Of a DNA stretch of 64,000 bases, positions 55,871 through 64,000 are shown one piece after another (position 1 is the first letter of the stretch; each line of letters opens with the position of its first letter). The translations under genes and the position numbers were made by a program. Source of the stretch: Frigoriglobus tundricola (GTDB taxonomy: Bacteria; Planctomycetota; Planctomycetia; Gemmatales; Gemmataceae); the NCBI RefSeq assembly GCF_013128195.2, contig NZ_CP053452.2:3720001-3784000 (forward strand), written 5' to 3'. The notes under the pieces are model-generated. The model was not told the origin of the DNA. It worked only from the letters and a program-made list of their open reading frames with translations, and ran no database searches.

Positions 55871-57283
55871 TCACTTCGACCCGATACACACCAGTACGGT
55901 TTCCTTGTTCGCGAACGGGCCGTCGAGGTTGCACGTCGCGACGATCAGCTTGCCCCCGTGGACGGTCACGCCGCCGTACACCATGCCCGGCGCGCCGGTC
56001 TCCTTCGCGAGGGCGAACGTCCACTTCGCCGTTCCCGTCTTCAGATCGATGGCGTGAACGGTGCCGCCCAGGTCCGCGGCGTAGGCCACCCCGCCGACCA
56101 CGGCAGGCGGGGCGAAGAACGGCACCTTCGCGTCGTAGAGCCAGGACCGTTCGCCGTCGGCCACTTTGAACGCCCGCACCTTGCCGTCGGTCGCGGTGCA
56201 GACCGCGAGCCCGTCGCTCACGGCCACGCAGCCCAGCACGCCGCCGGTCGGAATTTCCTTCCGCCATTTCTGCGCGCCGGTCTTGAGGTCCAGCGCGGTG
56301 ACGTCGCCCTTCGCGCCTCTCAGTTCCTTGTAGTAGTAGCCCACGGAGCTACCGGGCACGATCACGAGGTCGCCCGCGACCGTCGCCCCGCCCCACGGGT
56401 TGTACGTCAGCTCCTTCTTCCATGCGGTCTCACCGGTCGCGGCCTTGAGCGCGTACAGCGCCCGCTCGCCGACCTTCTCTTTGTCCAGGTACGAGGTGGG
56501 GACGAACACCAGATCGCCCGCGACGTTCACCGGGGCGTCGACGTGCCACTTGCCCTCGCCCTTCTGCCACGCCTTCTTGGGCACGAACTTCAAAAGCTGG
56601 CTGTCGTCCGGCGGGATGGCGAAGTCGTCCTTCTTCGCCTTCGCCTCCTCGTACTTCGCGACGAGCTCCTTCCACTTGGCCTCCTGCATCTTGACCACGT
56701 CCGCGAGGCCGTACTCCTTTCCCTCGAGCGTGGCCTTGTCGAGTTCGACGCAGAACGCGCCCGCGGCGCCGCCGCCCATGAACACCCTTTCGCCCGCGAC
56801 GGTCGGGGCGCCTTCCAGGTGGATCAGGGTGCCGGGCATGACGAGTTGCCACAACGGCTTGCTGGTGGTCGCGTTCACGCAGTGCAGCACGCCGCCGGAG
56901 TCCTGGTGGAGGCCGTCACCGAAGACGAGCAACTCGCCCGCGACGGCCGGCGAACTGACCGACGCGAGCTTCAGGTACGGCGCCGACTTCACCCACGTCG
57001 CGGTCGGGGCGGCCTTGCCGGCGAACGGGTACAGGAAGGCCGACGGCCGGTTGAACGCGCCGATCCCCGCGACGTAGACGCCGTCCTTCACCGGCACCGG
57101 CGCCGCGAGGAAGTGGTCGGTCGATTTCACCGACCAGAGGATCGCGGGCTTCTCGGGACCGGCCGCGCCGTCGGTGTTGCCGGTGCGCTGCGGGGTGCCG
57201 CGGTACGTCGCCCACGGGCCGGGCTCGGCGGCGCGAGCGGTCGCCGGCAAGAGAAACGCCAACGAAAGCAGAGCCAATCGCAT
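55871..57283 (-). CDS. Secreted PQQ-binding-like beta-propeller protein
   Basis: The protein has 470 residues from the ATG at the signal peptide (MRLALLSLAFLLPATARAAE). The propeller begins PWATYRGTPQRTGNTDGAAG, the usual PQQ-like opening. Blade motifs recur: SSPAVAGELLVFGDG, YALKAATGETAWKKELTYNP, TALDLKTGAQKWRKEIPTGG and HAIDLKTGTAKWTFALAKET. A charged insert of about 40 residues (KMQEAKWKELVAKYEEAKAK) interrupts the propeller, probably as a surface helix pair. No catalytic Asp or PQQ ligands can be confirmed, so an enzyme role is not claimed. It leads a short run with YdjY and the lipoprotein. Confidence 0.88.
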   Translation of the reverse strand: MRLALLSLAFLLPATARAAEPGPWATYRGTPQRTGNTDGAAGPEKPAILWSVKSTDHFLAAPVPVKDGVYVAGIGAFNRPSAFLYPFAGKAAPTATWVKSAPYLKLASVSSPAVAGELLVFGDGLHQDSGGVLHCVNATTSKPLWQLVMPGTLIHLEGAPTVAGERVFMGGGAAGAFCVELDKATLEGKEYGLADVVKMQEAKWKELVAKYEEAKAKKDDFAIPPDDSQLLKFVPKKAWQKGEGKWHVDAPVNVAGDLVFVPTSYLDKEKVGERALYALKAATGETAWKKELTYNPWGGATVAGDLVIVPGSSVGYYYKELRGAKGDVTALDLKTGAQKWRKEIPTGGVLGCVAVSDGLAVCTATDGKVRAFKVADGERSWLYDAKVPFFAPPAVVGGVAYAADLGGTVHAIDLKTGTAKWTFALAKETGAPGMVYGGVTVHGGKLIVATCNLDGPFANKETVLVCIGSK

Positions 57284-57290
57284 CAGTACA

Positions 57291-57447
57291 CCTCGGCGAG
57301 CGGCGGGCGTGAGCCCCCCGAGCAATAATGAACGTTTGCGGTTCTTCAGGAACGACCCAGCCATTTGCGTTTCTCTCACTCCGCGCTCGCCGAGATCGTC
57401 TTCGGGGCCGGTTTGCTCGGGGGGCTTACGCCCCCCGCTCGCCGAGG
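57291..57447. repeat. 157-bp palindromic element with GGGGGGC motif
   Basis: The arms at 57291-57324 and 57414-57447 pair over 34 bp with few mismatches (CCTCGGCGAGCGGCGGGCGT... and its complement). The loop of about 90 bp has no gene. It lies between the FG-GAP protein stop and the propeller start on the minus strand, only 8 bp from the propeller ATG, so it must be in that gene's leader. Confidence 0.85.
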
Positions 57448-57463
57448 TCTTCTCAAACTGCGC

Positions 57464-59938
57464 TTACTGGGCCTTCACCTGCATCGGCGTGGCGGTCACG
57501 GTCACGTCCTTCACGGTGGCCTTGCCGTCGGAGCCGATCAGTTCGAACGTGTACGCCCCCGGCGCCAGCACGAACCGCGGGGACAGGCCGCTCTGACCGC
57601 CGCGGCCGTCGCCGCCGCACACGGCACTGCACGCGACCCGCGCGCCGGTCGTGTCCTTCACAACCACCTTGCCGCCGTTCAGTGAGATCGTGCCGTTGAG
57701 CGCGACCGTCACCGGCGTCTTCGCGCCGCCCGGCGTCTGCACGCCGAACAGCACGCACGACTCCTGCCCCTCGTTCGCGAGGATCAGGTCGAGTTGCCCG
57801 TCGCCGTTCAGATCGGCAAACGCCGCGGCCTGCGAGTTGAACACCTTCTGACCGAGACCGAGTTCCTTCGTCCTTTCGACGAACTTCCCACCGCCCTCGT
57901 TCTTGAAGTACCGGTTCGGCCCCTTGAGGCAGCACACGAGCAGGTCCGGCCGCCCGTCGTTGTCGAAGTCGCCCCACGCGGCCGATACCGCGTTGGGAAC
58001 GCCCCGCGCCAGATCGCCCGCGTCCGCCGCCACGTCGGTGAACGTGCCGGTGCCGTTGTTGCGGAGCAACTGGCACCGCCCGTTGGCCTGCGGGATGAAG
58101 AGATCGAGGTGGCCGTCGCCGTCGAAATCGCACACCGCCGGGCCGACCTTGCCGGGCTTGTAGCTGATGCCGCAGTCGGGCTTGATGGCGAACGTCCCGC
58201 CCTGGTTGACGAGCAGAACGCCGGTGCCGGCGCCGTAAAGCATGTCGGGCTTACCGTCGCCGGTGAAGTCCGCAACGGCGAGCGTGTCGCCCTTCGTGTC
58301 GGCACACAGCCCGTCCGGGCCGAAGCCCCACGCCGTCGAAACGTCCCGGAACCACGGCCCCGGCGGGCCGCTGTCGCCGGTCCCGACCGCGAACGAGAAC
58401 ACCTGCGGCAACTCCGCGTTGCACATCTTCACGAGAAGCGTGTTCTTGCCCCGCTTCAGTTTCAGATCGAGGGCCGTCGGTTCGGGCTTCCCCTTTTCCT
58501 CACCGTAAACCTTCTCGTCGTTCACCCAGACGGTGAGCGTGTTCCCACCGGTCCCGATGGACACCGGCACTTCGGCGTCCGCGGGCATGTCCAGTTCGGT
58601 GCGCATGTAGGTCGCGCAGTTGGCGCCCATTTCGGGCAGCGGCGTCGGCTGTCCGGGCGGCACGTCCTTCTTCGCCCACTTGGTGGGCAGGTTCCGTTTG
58701 CCCTTGTACTCCTTTTGCGGCGTGAACTTGTCCGATTCGACCGGGAAGGCGGTCTTGAAGTTGTCCGCGGGGTTCTGGGCGCGGAAAATGCCGATCGCCT
58801 GCCACTCACCCACTTGCGGCAGCACGATCTTCGGCGCTTCGGGCCGAACGTTCTGGTACACGCGGAGGCCGTGGAAGCCGTTGGCGAGGACGATGTCGGG
58901 CTTGCCGTCGCCATCGATGTCGCCCCAGGCGGCGGCCGTGAGGTTGTACGCGAGTTCCCTCGGCAGGCGCCGGGTTTCGTCGCGGAACTGCGCCTTGCCG
59001 AGGTTCACGTACAGGCGCGGGCCGGTCGGCGTGGCCAGGAGGAGGTCGGGCAGGCCGTCGCCGTTGCAGTCGGCCCACACCGCGGCGCGGGCGCCGCCGG
59101 TGAGCCCGGGCAGCGCGACCTCAATGAAACCGTCGCCGCCGTTCTGGAGCAGCACGACCTTGTTCGCCCCGACGAGGCAGATGTCCGGCTTGCCGTCGTT
59201 ATCGAAATCGACGGTGGTGACCGACTGCGCCTCCGCTTCCAGCTTCGAGAGGGCCGCGTAGCGGTCGAAGCCGGGCACGCCCTGGAGCCGGCGGATGTCC
59301 TCGCCCCCCCAGCCGACGAAGTCGCGCTTCGGGTTGTAATCGACGAGCTTCAGGCTCGCCTTGAGGCGCTGGATGCGGGCGGTCTTCTTGTGGATCGCCT
59401 CCTTGTCGCCGTCCACCATGCACGGGACGATCACCTCTTTGTCCGCGAGCATGTCCGCGAGGACGCCGGGGAGCTTATCGACCTTGCCGGCGTAGCTGCG
59501 GAGCAGGAACGGCTCGCCGTGGGACATGCCCCACCACTCGCCCTGCGGGTACGCCTGGTACCACGAGGTGCCGAAGTAGGTCTCGCTGGCGCCGCCGTTG
59601 TGGAAGAAGGTGGCGACCTTGCCGACCTCCGCCCACTTCATGATCTCCTCCCACTCGCCCGGCCGCAGGCCGCCGCGGCCGATGTTGTGTTTGATCTCGG
59701 TCTGCGGGTGCTTGCCTTTGATGTCCTGGAGCTTGGTGTAGATGATGAGGTTCTTCTCGCGGTCCACCTTCGTGACCTGCATCTGCACGATGTTGGTGGA
59801 CTGGCGGACCACGTCGCCGAGGCTCATGGGCACCTCGACGTAGGCGCGCGCCGGTTGCGGGACCGACCACGCCAAGAGCGCGGCCGCACCCAGCGCGACC
59901 CCGAACCACACGCGGCGAAAAACGGAACGGTTGCTCAT
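57464..59938 (-). CDS. Secreted FG-GAP/VCBS repeat protein
   Basis: The 824-residue protein starts MSNRSVFRRVWFGVALGAAA with a signal peptide ending near PQPARA. Residues about 25-190 form an unassigned domain (YVEVPMSLGDVVRQSTNIVQ, WAEVGKVATFFHNGG). FG-GAP repeats with calcium-type loops follow: VDFDNDGKPDICL, ADCNGDGLPDLLL, GDIDGDGKPDIVL, ADFTGDGKPDML, CDFDGDGHLDLFI, GDFDNDGRPDLLV and ADLNGDGQLDLIL. A carbohydrate-binding-like insert (NTLTVWVNDEKVYGEEKGKP) separates the two repeat sets. Such proteins are surface or periplasmic adhesion or binding proteins. A palindromic element follows on each side of the gene. Confidence 0.9.
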   Translation of the reverse strand: MSNRSVFRRVWFGVALGAAALLAWSVPQPARAYVEVPMSLGDVVRQSTNIVQMQVTKVDREKNLIIYTKLQDIKGKHPQTEIKHNIGRGGLRPGEWEEIMKWAEVGKVATFFHNGGASETYFGTSWYQAYPQGEWWGMSHGEPFLLRSYAGKVDKLPGVLADMLADKEVIVPCMVDGDKEAIHKKTARIQRLKASLKLVDYNPKRDFVGWGGEDIRRLQGVPGFDRYAALSKLEAEAQSVTTVDFDNDGKPDICLVGANKVVLLQNGGDGFIEVALPGLTGGARAAVWADCNGDGLPDLLLATPTGPRLYVNLGKAQFRDETRRLPRELAYNLTAAAWGDIDGDGKPDIVLANGFHGLRVYQNVRPEAPKIVLPQVGEWQAIGIFRAQNPADNFKTAFPVESDKFTPQKEYKGKRNLPTKWAKKDVPPGQPTPLPEMGANCATYMRTELDMPADAEVPVSIGTGGNTLTVWVNDEKVYGEEKGKPEPTALDLKLKRGKNTLLVKMCNAELPQVFSFAVGTGDSGPPGPWFRDVSTAWGFGPDGLCADTKGDTLAVADFTGDGKPDMLYGAGTGVLLVNQGGTFAIKPDCGISYKPGKVGPAVCDFDGDGHLDLFIPQANGRCQLLRNNGTGTFTDVAADAGDLARGVPNAVSAAWGDFDNDGRPDLLVCCLKGPNRYFKNEGGGKFVERTKELGLGQKVFNSQAAAFADLNGDGQLDLILANEGQESCVLFGVQTPGGAKTPVTVALNGTISLNGGKVVVKDTTGARVACSAVCGGDGRGGQSGLSPRFVLAPGAYTFELIGSDGKATVKDVTVTATPMQVKAQ

Positions 59939-60004
59939 GGGAACATCCTTCACGGAAACGCAGCGCGTCTTTATGTCTTCAGCCCCGGAGGGGCGGGGTC
60001 TGAG

Positions 60005-60233
60005 TAGCCCCGGAGGGGCGACCGATAGTAGCCAGGGGTGGAGCGAGCGCTTCGCGAGCGCAACCCCTGGTGAACGTCAAGAGAAACCAGAAGCCCCGGA
60101 GGGGCGGCAGACCGAATCGCCAATGCTCTGTCGCCCCTCCGGGGCTTCTTTCTTCTTCCCGTCGGTTCCAGGGGTTGCGCTCGCGAAGCGCTCGCTCCAC
60201 CCCTGGCTACCATCGGTCGCCCCTCCGGGGCTA
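60005..60233. repeat. 229-bp nested palindromic element, AGCCCCGGAGGGGC type
   Basis: Outer arms of 66 bp (60005-60070 and 60168-60233) match except for one base. Each arm contains a CCCCGGAGGGG tip and a GAGCGAGCGCTTCGCGAGCG core. A second inverted pair of about 16 bp lies inside (60091-60107 and 60132-60147). A further copy of the tip motif lies at 59981-59995. The element is between two minus-strand genes and overlaps neither. Confidence 0.93.
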
Positions 60234-60238
60234 ATAGC

Positions 60239-60646
60239 TCACCCATTCTCATTGGCGCGTTGATCCGCCATCGTTCGTTCGAGTTCATCGAAACACCGCG
60301 CGATGCGGCGTTTCGCGGCCAGTAATCGCTTACGTGCCGCTGCTCCGCGGCGCTCGTGTCGAAGCCCGGGCCAATTCGGAGTTTCATCCACAACTTGCTC
60401 CCACACCGAGCGAAATTTGGAGCGTTCCTCGCCGAGAGTGATGGACGCCCGATACGCGATAAGGAACCGGTACGCGCAATCCAACGAAACCACTCCCCGC
60501 TCAGGTGAACCCACTTGTGGACGCTCGTCCGGCCACATCAGCCCGCCCGACAACAATTCATACGAATCCCTCGCAGCCTGGTCGTATTGCAGGCTGTTGA
60601 GTACCGCCAGCGCGACCGGCGAGAACAGGCAGTCGCTGACGTCCAT
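60239..60646 (-). CDS. Small hypothetical protein (135 aa)
   Basis: The protein starts MDVSDCLFSPVALAVLNSLQ and continues YDQAARDSYELLSGGLMWPD, DCAYRFLIAYRASITLGEER, VWEQVVDETPNWPGLRHERR and RRIARCFDELERTMADQRAN. It is all-helical and cytosolic with no known family. The start lies 9 bp after the stop of the TPR gene on the same strand, so the two are probably one operon. Its stop abuts a palindromic element. Confidence 0.72.
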   Translation of the reverse strand: MDVSDCLFSPVALAVLNSLQYDQAARDSYELLSGGLMWPDERPQVGSPERGVVSLDCAYRFLIAYRASITLGEERSKFRSVWEQVVDETPNWPGLRHERRGAAARKRLLAAKRRIARCFDELERTMADQRANENG

Positions 60647-60654
60647 CGGGCACC

Positions 60655-63600
60655 TCACTTCTTCTTGATCTTGTCCATCTGCTCCTGGGCGGCCTTCGCC
60701 CATTTGCTGTCTTTGGGAGCGTCCGTCAGGACGCGGTCGAGGAGCTTCGTGGCCGCTTCCGGCTTCTTGTCCTTCACCAGCACGCGGGCGTGTTCGAGCA
60801 TGGCCGGAAGCTTCAGATCCGGCAAGTCGTACCCGAAGTACACCGCTTCGAACGACTTGCCCGCCTCGGCCCACTTCGACTGCGCCGCCCGGCACAGCCC
60901 GATTTGTAGGTGCGCGCGGCCGGCGCGGTCGTCGGTGGTGGCCTGGGTCACCAGGGCGTAGGCGCTCGCCGCGTCGTCGTGGCGGCCCTGGTTCTGGTAC
61001 GCCCAACCCATCCCGTACCGGGCGTCGATGGCCCAGGTGTTGTTGTTGCCGTAGCGGTCGATGACGGTCTGGAACGTCTGCCGGGCCGGCTCCCACTGCT
61101 TCAGTTGCGCGTACGCGGAGCCCAGGCGGAGCAGCGCGCGGTCGCTCACGCCGGCGACGTTGTGGAACGCCCCGTTGTCGCGGAAGATCACGAGCTTCTT
61201 CTGCGCCTCGTCGGCCTTGCCGAGCGCGAGCAGGCACTCCGCCGAGCGGTACAGGCCGTGCGCCCGGTGCGGCGACTTCTCGTTGTTGCCCACCGCGTCG
61301 AACTGGCCCTGCGCCGCCGCGTAGTCCTTCTTGTCGAACAGCGCCGCGCCCAGCCGGATGCGGATGCGGTCGATGGTCTCCGGCGGGGTCGGCTTGTCGG
61401 TCGGCTCCCGGTCGATCGCCTCTTTCAAGAGCTTGATCGCCACGTCGGGGGTTTTCTCCGCGACCAGTTCGGCCAGTTCCAGTCGCGCCTCGACCGCGAG
61501 CGCGAGGTCGGCGAACTGCCCGAGGAGTTTGGTGTACGCCCCGGTCGGGTCGGCCCCGGCGGCGCGGTACGTCCAGGCCGCGTCGTAGAGCATCCGGGCA
61601 CGGGCCTCGCTCTGCGGGTGCGTCGGGCGGTAGGTCTCCGCCCGCTGCTCGAACAGCTTGCCCACGTTCGCGAGGTCGCCCCGGGCGGCCTTGATCCGGT
61701 TCTCGAACTCGGCGGCCCGCTCGGGCTTCGGGTTGGGTTGCAGCTGGCGCTGTTTCTCGATGTCCGCGATCTTGGCCTTCGCTTCCTCCGCCTGGCACTG
61801 TGTCCCCTTCAGGGTGGCTTCGACGGCGACGGGCAGATCGGGCGCGGCCTGGGCGGCCTGATCGAACGCCGCGCGGGCGTCCGCCGGCTTGTTGTCCTCG
61901 AAGAGCGCGACGCCGTGGTGGTAGCGGAGCAGCGCGACCCATTCCGATTTCTGCGCCGCGTTCAGGCCCCCCTCGAACTTGTTGCGCGCGTCCTGAAGCG
62001 CCTGGGCGGCCTCGGCGGGCTGGTTCTGCTCGCGGAGCAGCGTGGCGAGGTAGATGTAGCCCAGCGGAGCGGCCGGCGACTTCTGGAGCGGGTCGGTCGC
62101 GAACTGGCGCAGCGCGTTGATCGCGTTCCCCTTGTCGCCCTGAAGGGCCAGCACCTTCGCGCGCTCCAGGTGCGCGGTGCCCACGAGCGGGGACCGCTTG
62201 AACTCGTTATCGAGCTTCTCGAACGCGGCGCGGGCCTTGCTGAGCGCCTCGTTCCGCTCGTTGCCCGGCTGCAACTGGATCGCCAGCCGCTTGTGGCAGT
62301 AGCCCTGCTTCAGAACGGCGTCGGCGGTCTGCTCGGCCCGCGGGTTGGCCGCGACGAAGGCGTCGAGCAGCGCCACGGCGGCGCCGAGCTTCTCGCGGAG
62401 CATGTTGTCCTGGAGCGCGTCTTCGGCCTTCGCGGGCGCGGTGCGGATGAGGCAGTCCGCCAGGACGTAGGGCACCGGCGCGAGGTCGCCGCTGCGCTCC
62501 GCGGCCGGGACCGACTCCAGCACCTTGATCGCCTTCTCCCAGTCCTCGACCGCGACGGCGCAGAGCGCCTGGCCGAACTTCGCCCGGTTCACGCGGTCGA
62601 ACTCGGGGTACTTCGTAACGACTTCTGTGTACCGGGTCGCGGCGTCGGCGAACGCGGTCTTCGCGTCGGCGGGCTTGTTCTCCTTCACAAAGCCTTCCGC
62701 TTTTGCGTAGGCGTTTTCGGCGGCGCGGAACAGCACCAGCGGCATGAGGGTGCTGTTCGGGAACTGCTGCTTGAAGAGCGCGATGCGGGCCTCGGAAGCG
62801 GAGAGGTCGCCCGCGAGGTGGTAGGCGGCGATGAGCCGCTGGAGCGTCTCCTCTGCTTTAGCGGGCAGCAGTTTCTCGTTCCAAATGGTCTCGTAGATGC
62901 CTGCCGCGTCCTTGGGGAGCTTCGCGGCGAGGTGCGTGTCGGCGAGTTCGAGGAGCATCTCGGCGCGGCGGGCCTTGGCCTCGGCGTCGCCCTGATTGGC
63001 CCTGTCGGTCGCGGCGCGGAGCGTGCCGATCGCGGTGTTGTACGCGTGCGCGCGCTGGTCCCGGTTGTTCGGATCGACCTGCGCGGCGAGCCCGGCTTGC
63101 GCTTTGCCGGTCCAGAAGAGCGCCTGGTCCGCGAGCCGCGCGTGGCCCGTCAGCGGGTGCAGCGTCTTCACCGCCGGCTCGAATTGCTTCGTTTGCACCT
63201 GGCAGAAGCCGAGCCGGAGCTTCGCGTCGTCCTTCAGCGGCGACGCCGAGTAGTCCCGGCCGAACGCCTCGAACTTGAGCTGCGCCTCGCCGAACTTACC
63301 GGCCTCGTAGTTGAGGCACGCGCCGTAGAACGCGCTGCCCGCGACGTAATCCGGGGCCGGCTTGTGCGCCAGTTGTTCGAGCCGGGCCTTTTCGAACGGG
63401 TCGTTCTTGAGGCGCTCGGGGTGCTTCAGCGCCTCGACGGCCGCGTCCTTCTGCCTGGCGTACTCGGCGATGACGGCGTCGAACGCGGCCGCGGCCTCGG
63501 CGCTTTCGCCCTGCGCCGCGTGGACCCGGCCGAGGAGGTAGCGCGCGTGCGGCCCGTAGGGCCGGTCGAACGGGGCGAGTTGACCGAGCGCCTTGCCGGC

Positions 63601-64000
63601 CCCCGGGATGTCGTTCAGAAGGAAACTCGCGGTGCCGTAGTAGTACAGGCCGAGCGGGCGGGACGTGCTCTTGGCGTAGGTCGCGTCCTTCACGAACGGT
63701 TCCGCGGTCGCTCGCGCCTCCTTCACTTTTCCGACGCGCAGTTCCATCTCGGCGCTGTCGCACCGCGCGCGGGCGGCCCACTCGGTATCCGGGGGGCTCT
63801 TCTTTTCGAACGCCTCGCGGGCCCGGGTGAAGAGTTTCGCGGCCTCGGTGAATTTGCCGTTGGCGGCCTGCGTGCGCTGCGGCATCTCGTTGGAGTGCGC
63901 GGCGCCTTCGGCGAGGTCCTTGTGCCCCAGCCCGCGCTGGCACACGCCGGCGTAGTAGAGCGCGAGCGCCCGGTCCGGGAACTTCGCGTCGCCGGCCGGG
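60655..64000 (-). CDS. Large TPR protein (5' end outside window)
   Basis: More than 1110 residues are visible and the frame is open to the window edge. Helix-turn-helix repeats of about 34-40 residues run through the whole length, for example KFTEAAKLFTRAREAFEKKS, SAEAAAAFDAVIAEYARQKD, RYTEVVTKYPEFDRVNRAKF, QPAEAAQALQDARNKFEGGL and RHDDAASAYALVTQATTDDR. The C-terminus is Lys-rich (KAAQEQMDKIKKK). The layout resembles YbgF/BamD-type TPR proteins on a larger scale. No signal peptide is visible because the start is missing. It probably scaffolds a multi-protein assembly. A small unknown gene follows in the same operon. Confidence 0.85.
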   Translation of the reverse strand, partial: PAGDAKFPDRALALYYAGVCQRGLGHKDLAEGAAHSNEMPQRTQAANGKFTEAAKLFTRAREAFEKKSPPDTEWAARARCDSAEMELRVGKVKEARATAEPFVKDATYAKSTSRPLGLYYYGTASFLLNDIPGAGKALGQLAPFDRPYGPHARYLLGRVHAAQGESAEAAAAFDAVIAEYARQKDAAVEALKHPERLKNDPFEKARLEQLAHKPAPDYVAGSAFYGACLNYEAGKFGEAQLKFEAFGRDYSASPLKDDAKLRLGFCQVQTKQFEPAVKTLHPLTGHARLADQALFWTGKAQAGLAAQVDPNNRDQRAHAYNTAIGTLRAATDRANQGDAEAKARRAEMLLELADTHLAAKLPKDAAGIYETIWNEKLLPAKAEETLQRLIAAYHLAGDLSASEARIALFKQQFPNSTLMPLVLFRAAENAYAKAEGFVKENKPADAKTAFADAATRYTEVVTKYPEFDRVNRAKFGQALCAVAVEDWEKAIKVLESVPAAERSGDLAPVPYVLADCLIRTAPAKAEDALQDNMLREKLGAAVALLDAFVAANPRAEQTADAVLKQGYCHKRLAIQLQPGNERNEALSKARAAFEKLDNEFKRSPLVGTAHLERAKVLALQGDKGNAINALRQFATDPLQKSPAAPLGYIYLATLLREQNQPAEAAQALQDARNKFEGGLNAAQKSEWVALLRYHHGVALFEDNKPADARAAFDQAAQAAPDLPVAVEATLKGTQCQAEEAKAKIADIEKQRQLQPNPKPERAAEFENRIKAARGDLANVGKLFEQRAETYRPTHPQSEARARMLYDAAWTYRAAGADPTGAYTKLLGQFADLALAVEARLELAELVAEKTPDVAIKLLKEAIDREPTDKPTPPETIDRIRIRLGAALFDKKDYAAAQGQFDAVGNNEKSPHRAHGLYRSAECLLALGKADEAQKKLVIFRDNGAFHNVAGVSDRALLRLGSAYAQLKQWEPARQTFQTVIDRYGNNNTWAIDARYGMGWAYQNQGRHDDAASAYALVTQATTDDRAGRAHLQIGLCRAAQSKWAEAGKSFEAVYFGYDLPDLKLPAMLEHARVLVKDKKPEAATKLLDRVLTDAPKDSKWAKAAQEQMDKIKKK

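Noticed and set aside
60239-61942. Extension of the 135-aa gene to a 567-residue protein
   Set aside because: The upstream part is an alternative frame of the TPR gene. Coding bias and the 9-bp gap place the start at 60646.

Overview
The window reads as one stretch of a chromosome from a member of the Gemmataceae (Planctomycetota). This is inferred from the high GC content and strong GC3 bias, the DUF1800 plus DUF1501 pair, Ser/Thr kinases of the planctomycete TPR type, a YdjY-domain protein, a DUF6677-like membrane protein, PQQ-type and FG-GAP propellers, a very large TPR protein, and abundant intergenic palindromes. No phage, plasmid backbone or CRISPR array is visible.

Layout. 1-7.3 kb: the end of a kinase-TPR protein, a U32 peptidase gene carrying an in-frame 155-bp palindrome, and a serpin lipoprotein gene split near its 3' end by an IS66 element whose ends and 8-bp target duplication can be read exactly. 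7.4-14.9 kb: DUF1501, DUF1800 and a DUF3352-like secreted protein on one strand, a Ser/Thr kinase, and a small leucine-rich-repeat protein. 15-20.8 kb: YebC, a histidine kinase broken over several frames, a secreted esterase with an SMP-30-like partner, and an alpha/beta hydrolase. 21-23.3 kb: elongation factor G behind two tandem hairpins. 23.4-26.6 kb: an accessory patch with a small ORF, an IS1595 element, a frameshifted retropepsin-like gene, an FHA-like protein, a perfect 46-bp inverted repeat and a frameshifted orphan xisI. 26.6-36 kb: DAHP synthase, a membrane protein, a secreted propeller, two tandem FKBP isomerases, and an AsmA-like plus LptF/LptG-like pair. 36-41.5 kb: a PfpI-fold protein lacking its cysteine, ClpS, the RNase P RNA gene, a LarA-type protein and an M28 peptidase. 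42-47 kb: five 48-bp tandem hairpin repeats ahead of an ECF sigma factor, then a hybrid histidine kinase. 47-54 kb: a polytopic membrane protein, a ferredoxin, a pseudo-receiver overlapping a degenerate NtrC-like AAA+ regulator, DUF6677 with a small membrane protein, and a zinc-ribbon propeller protein. 54-64 kb: a proline-rich lipoprotein, YdjY, PQQ propeller and FG-GAP proteins, a small unknown protein and a TPR protein that runs off the window.

Two themes stand out. First, seven genes need single-base corrections, and an eighth (the histidine kinase at 16.2-18.1 kb) needs about six. Most sit in G/C runs and leave domain motifs intact, so errors in the source sequence must be separated from real decay. 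Second, at least eight palindromic or tandem hairpin element families occupy gene ends and leaders. One lies inside a coding sequence, and one forms arrays in the leaders of both EF-G and a sigma factor with different but complementary stem sequences.
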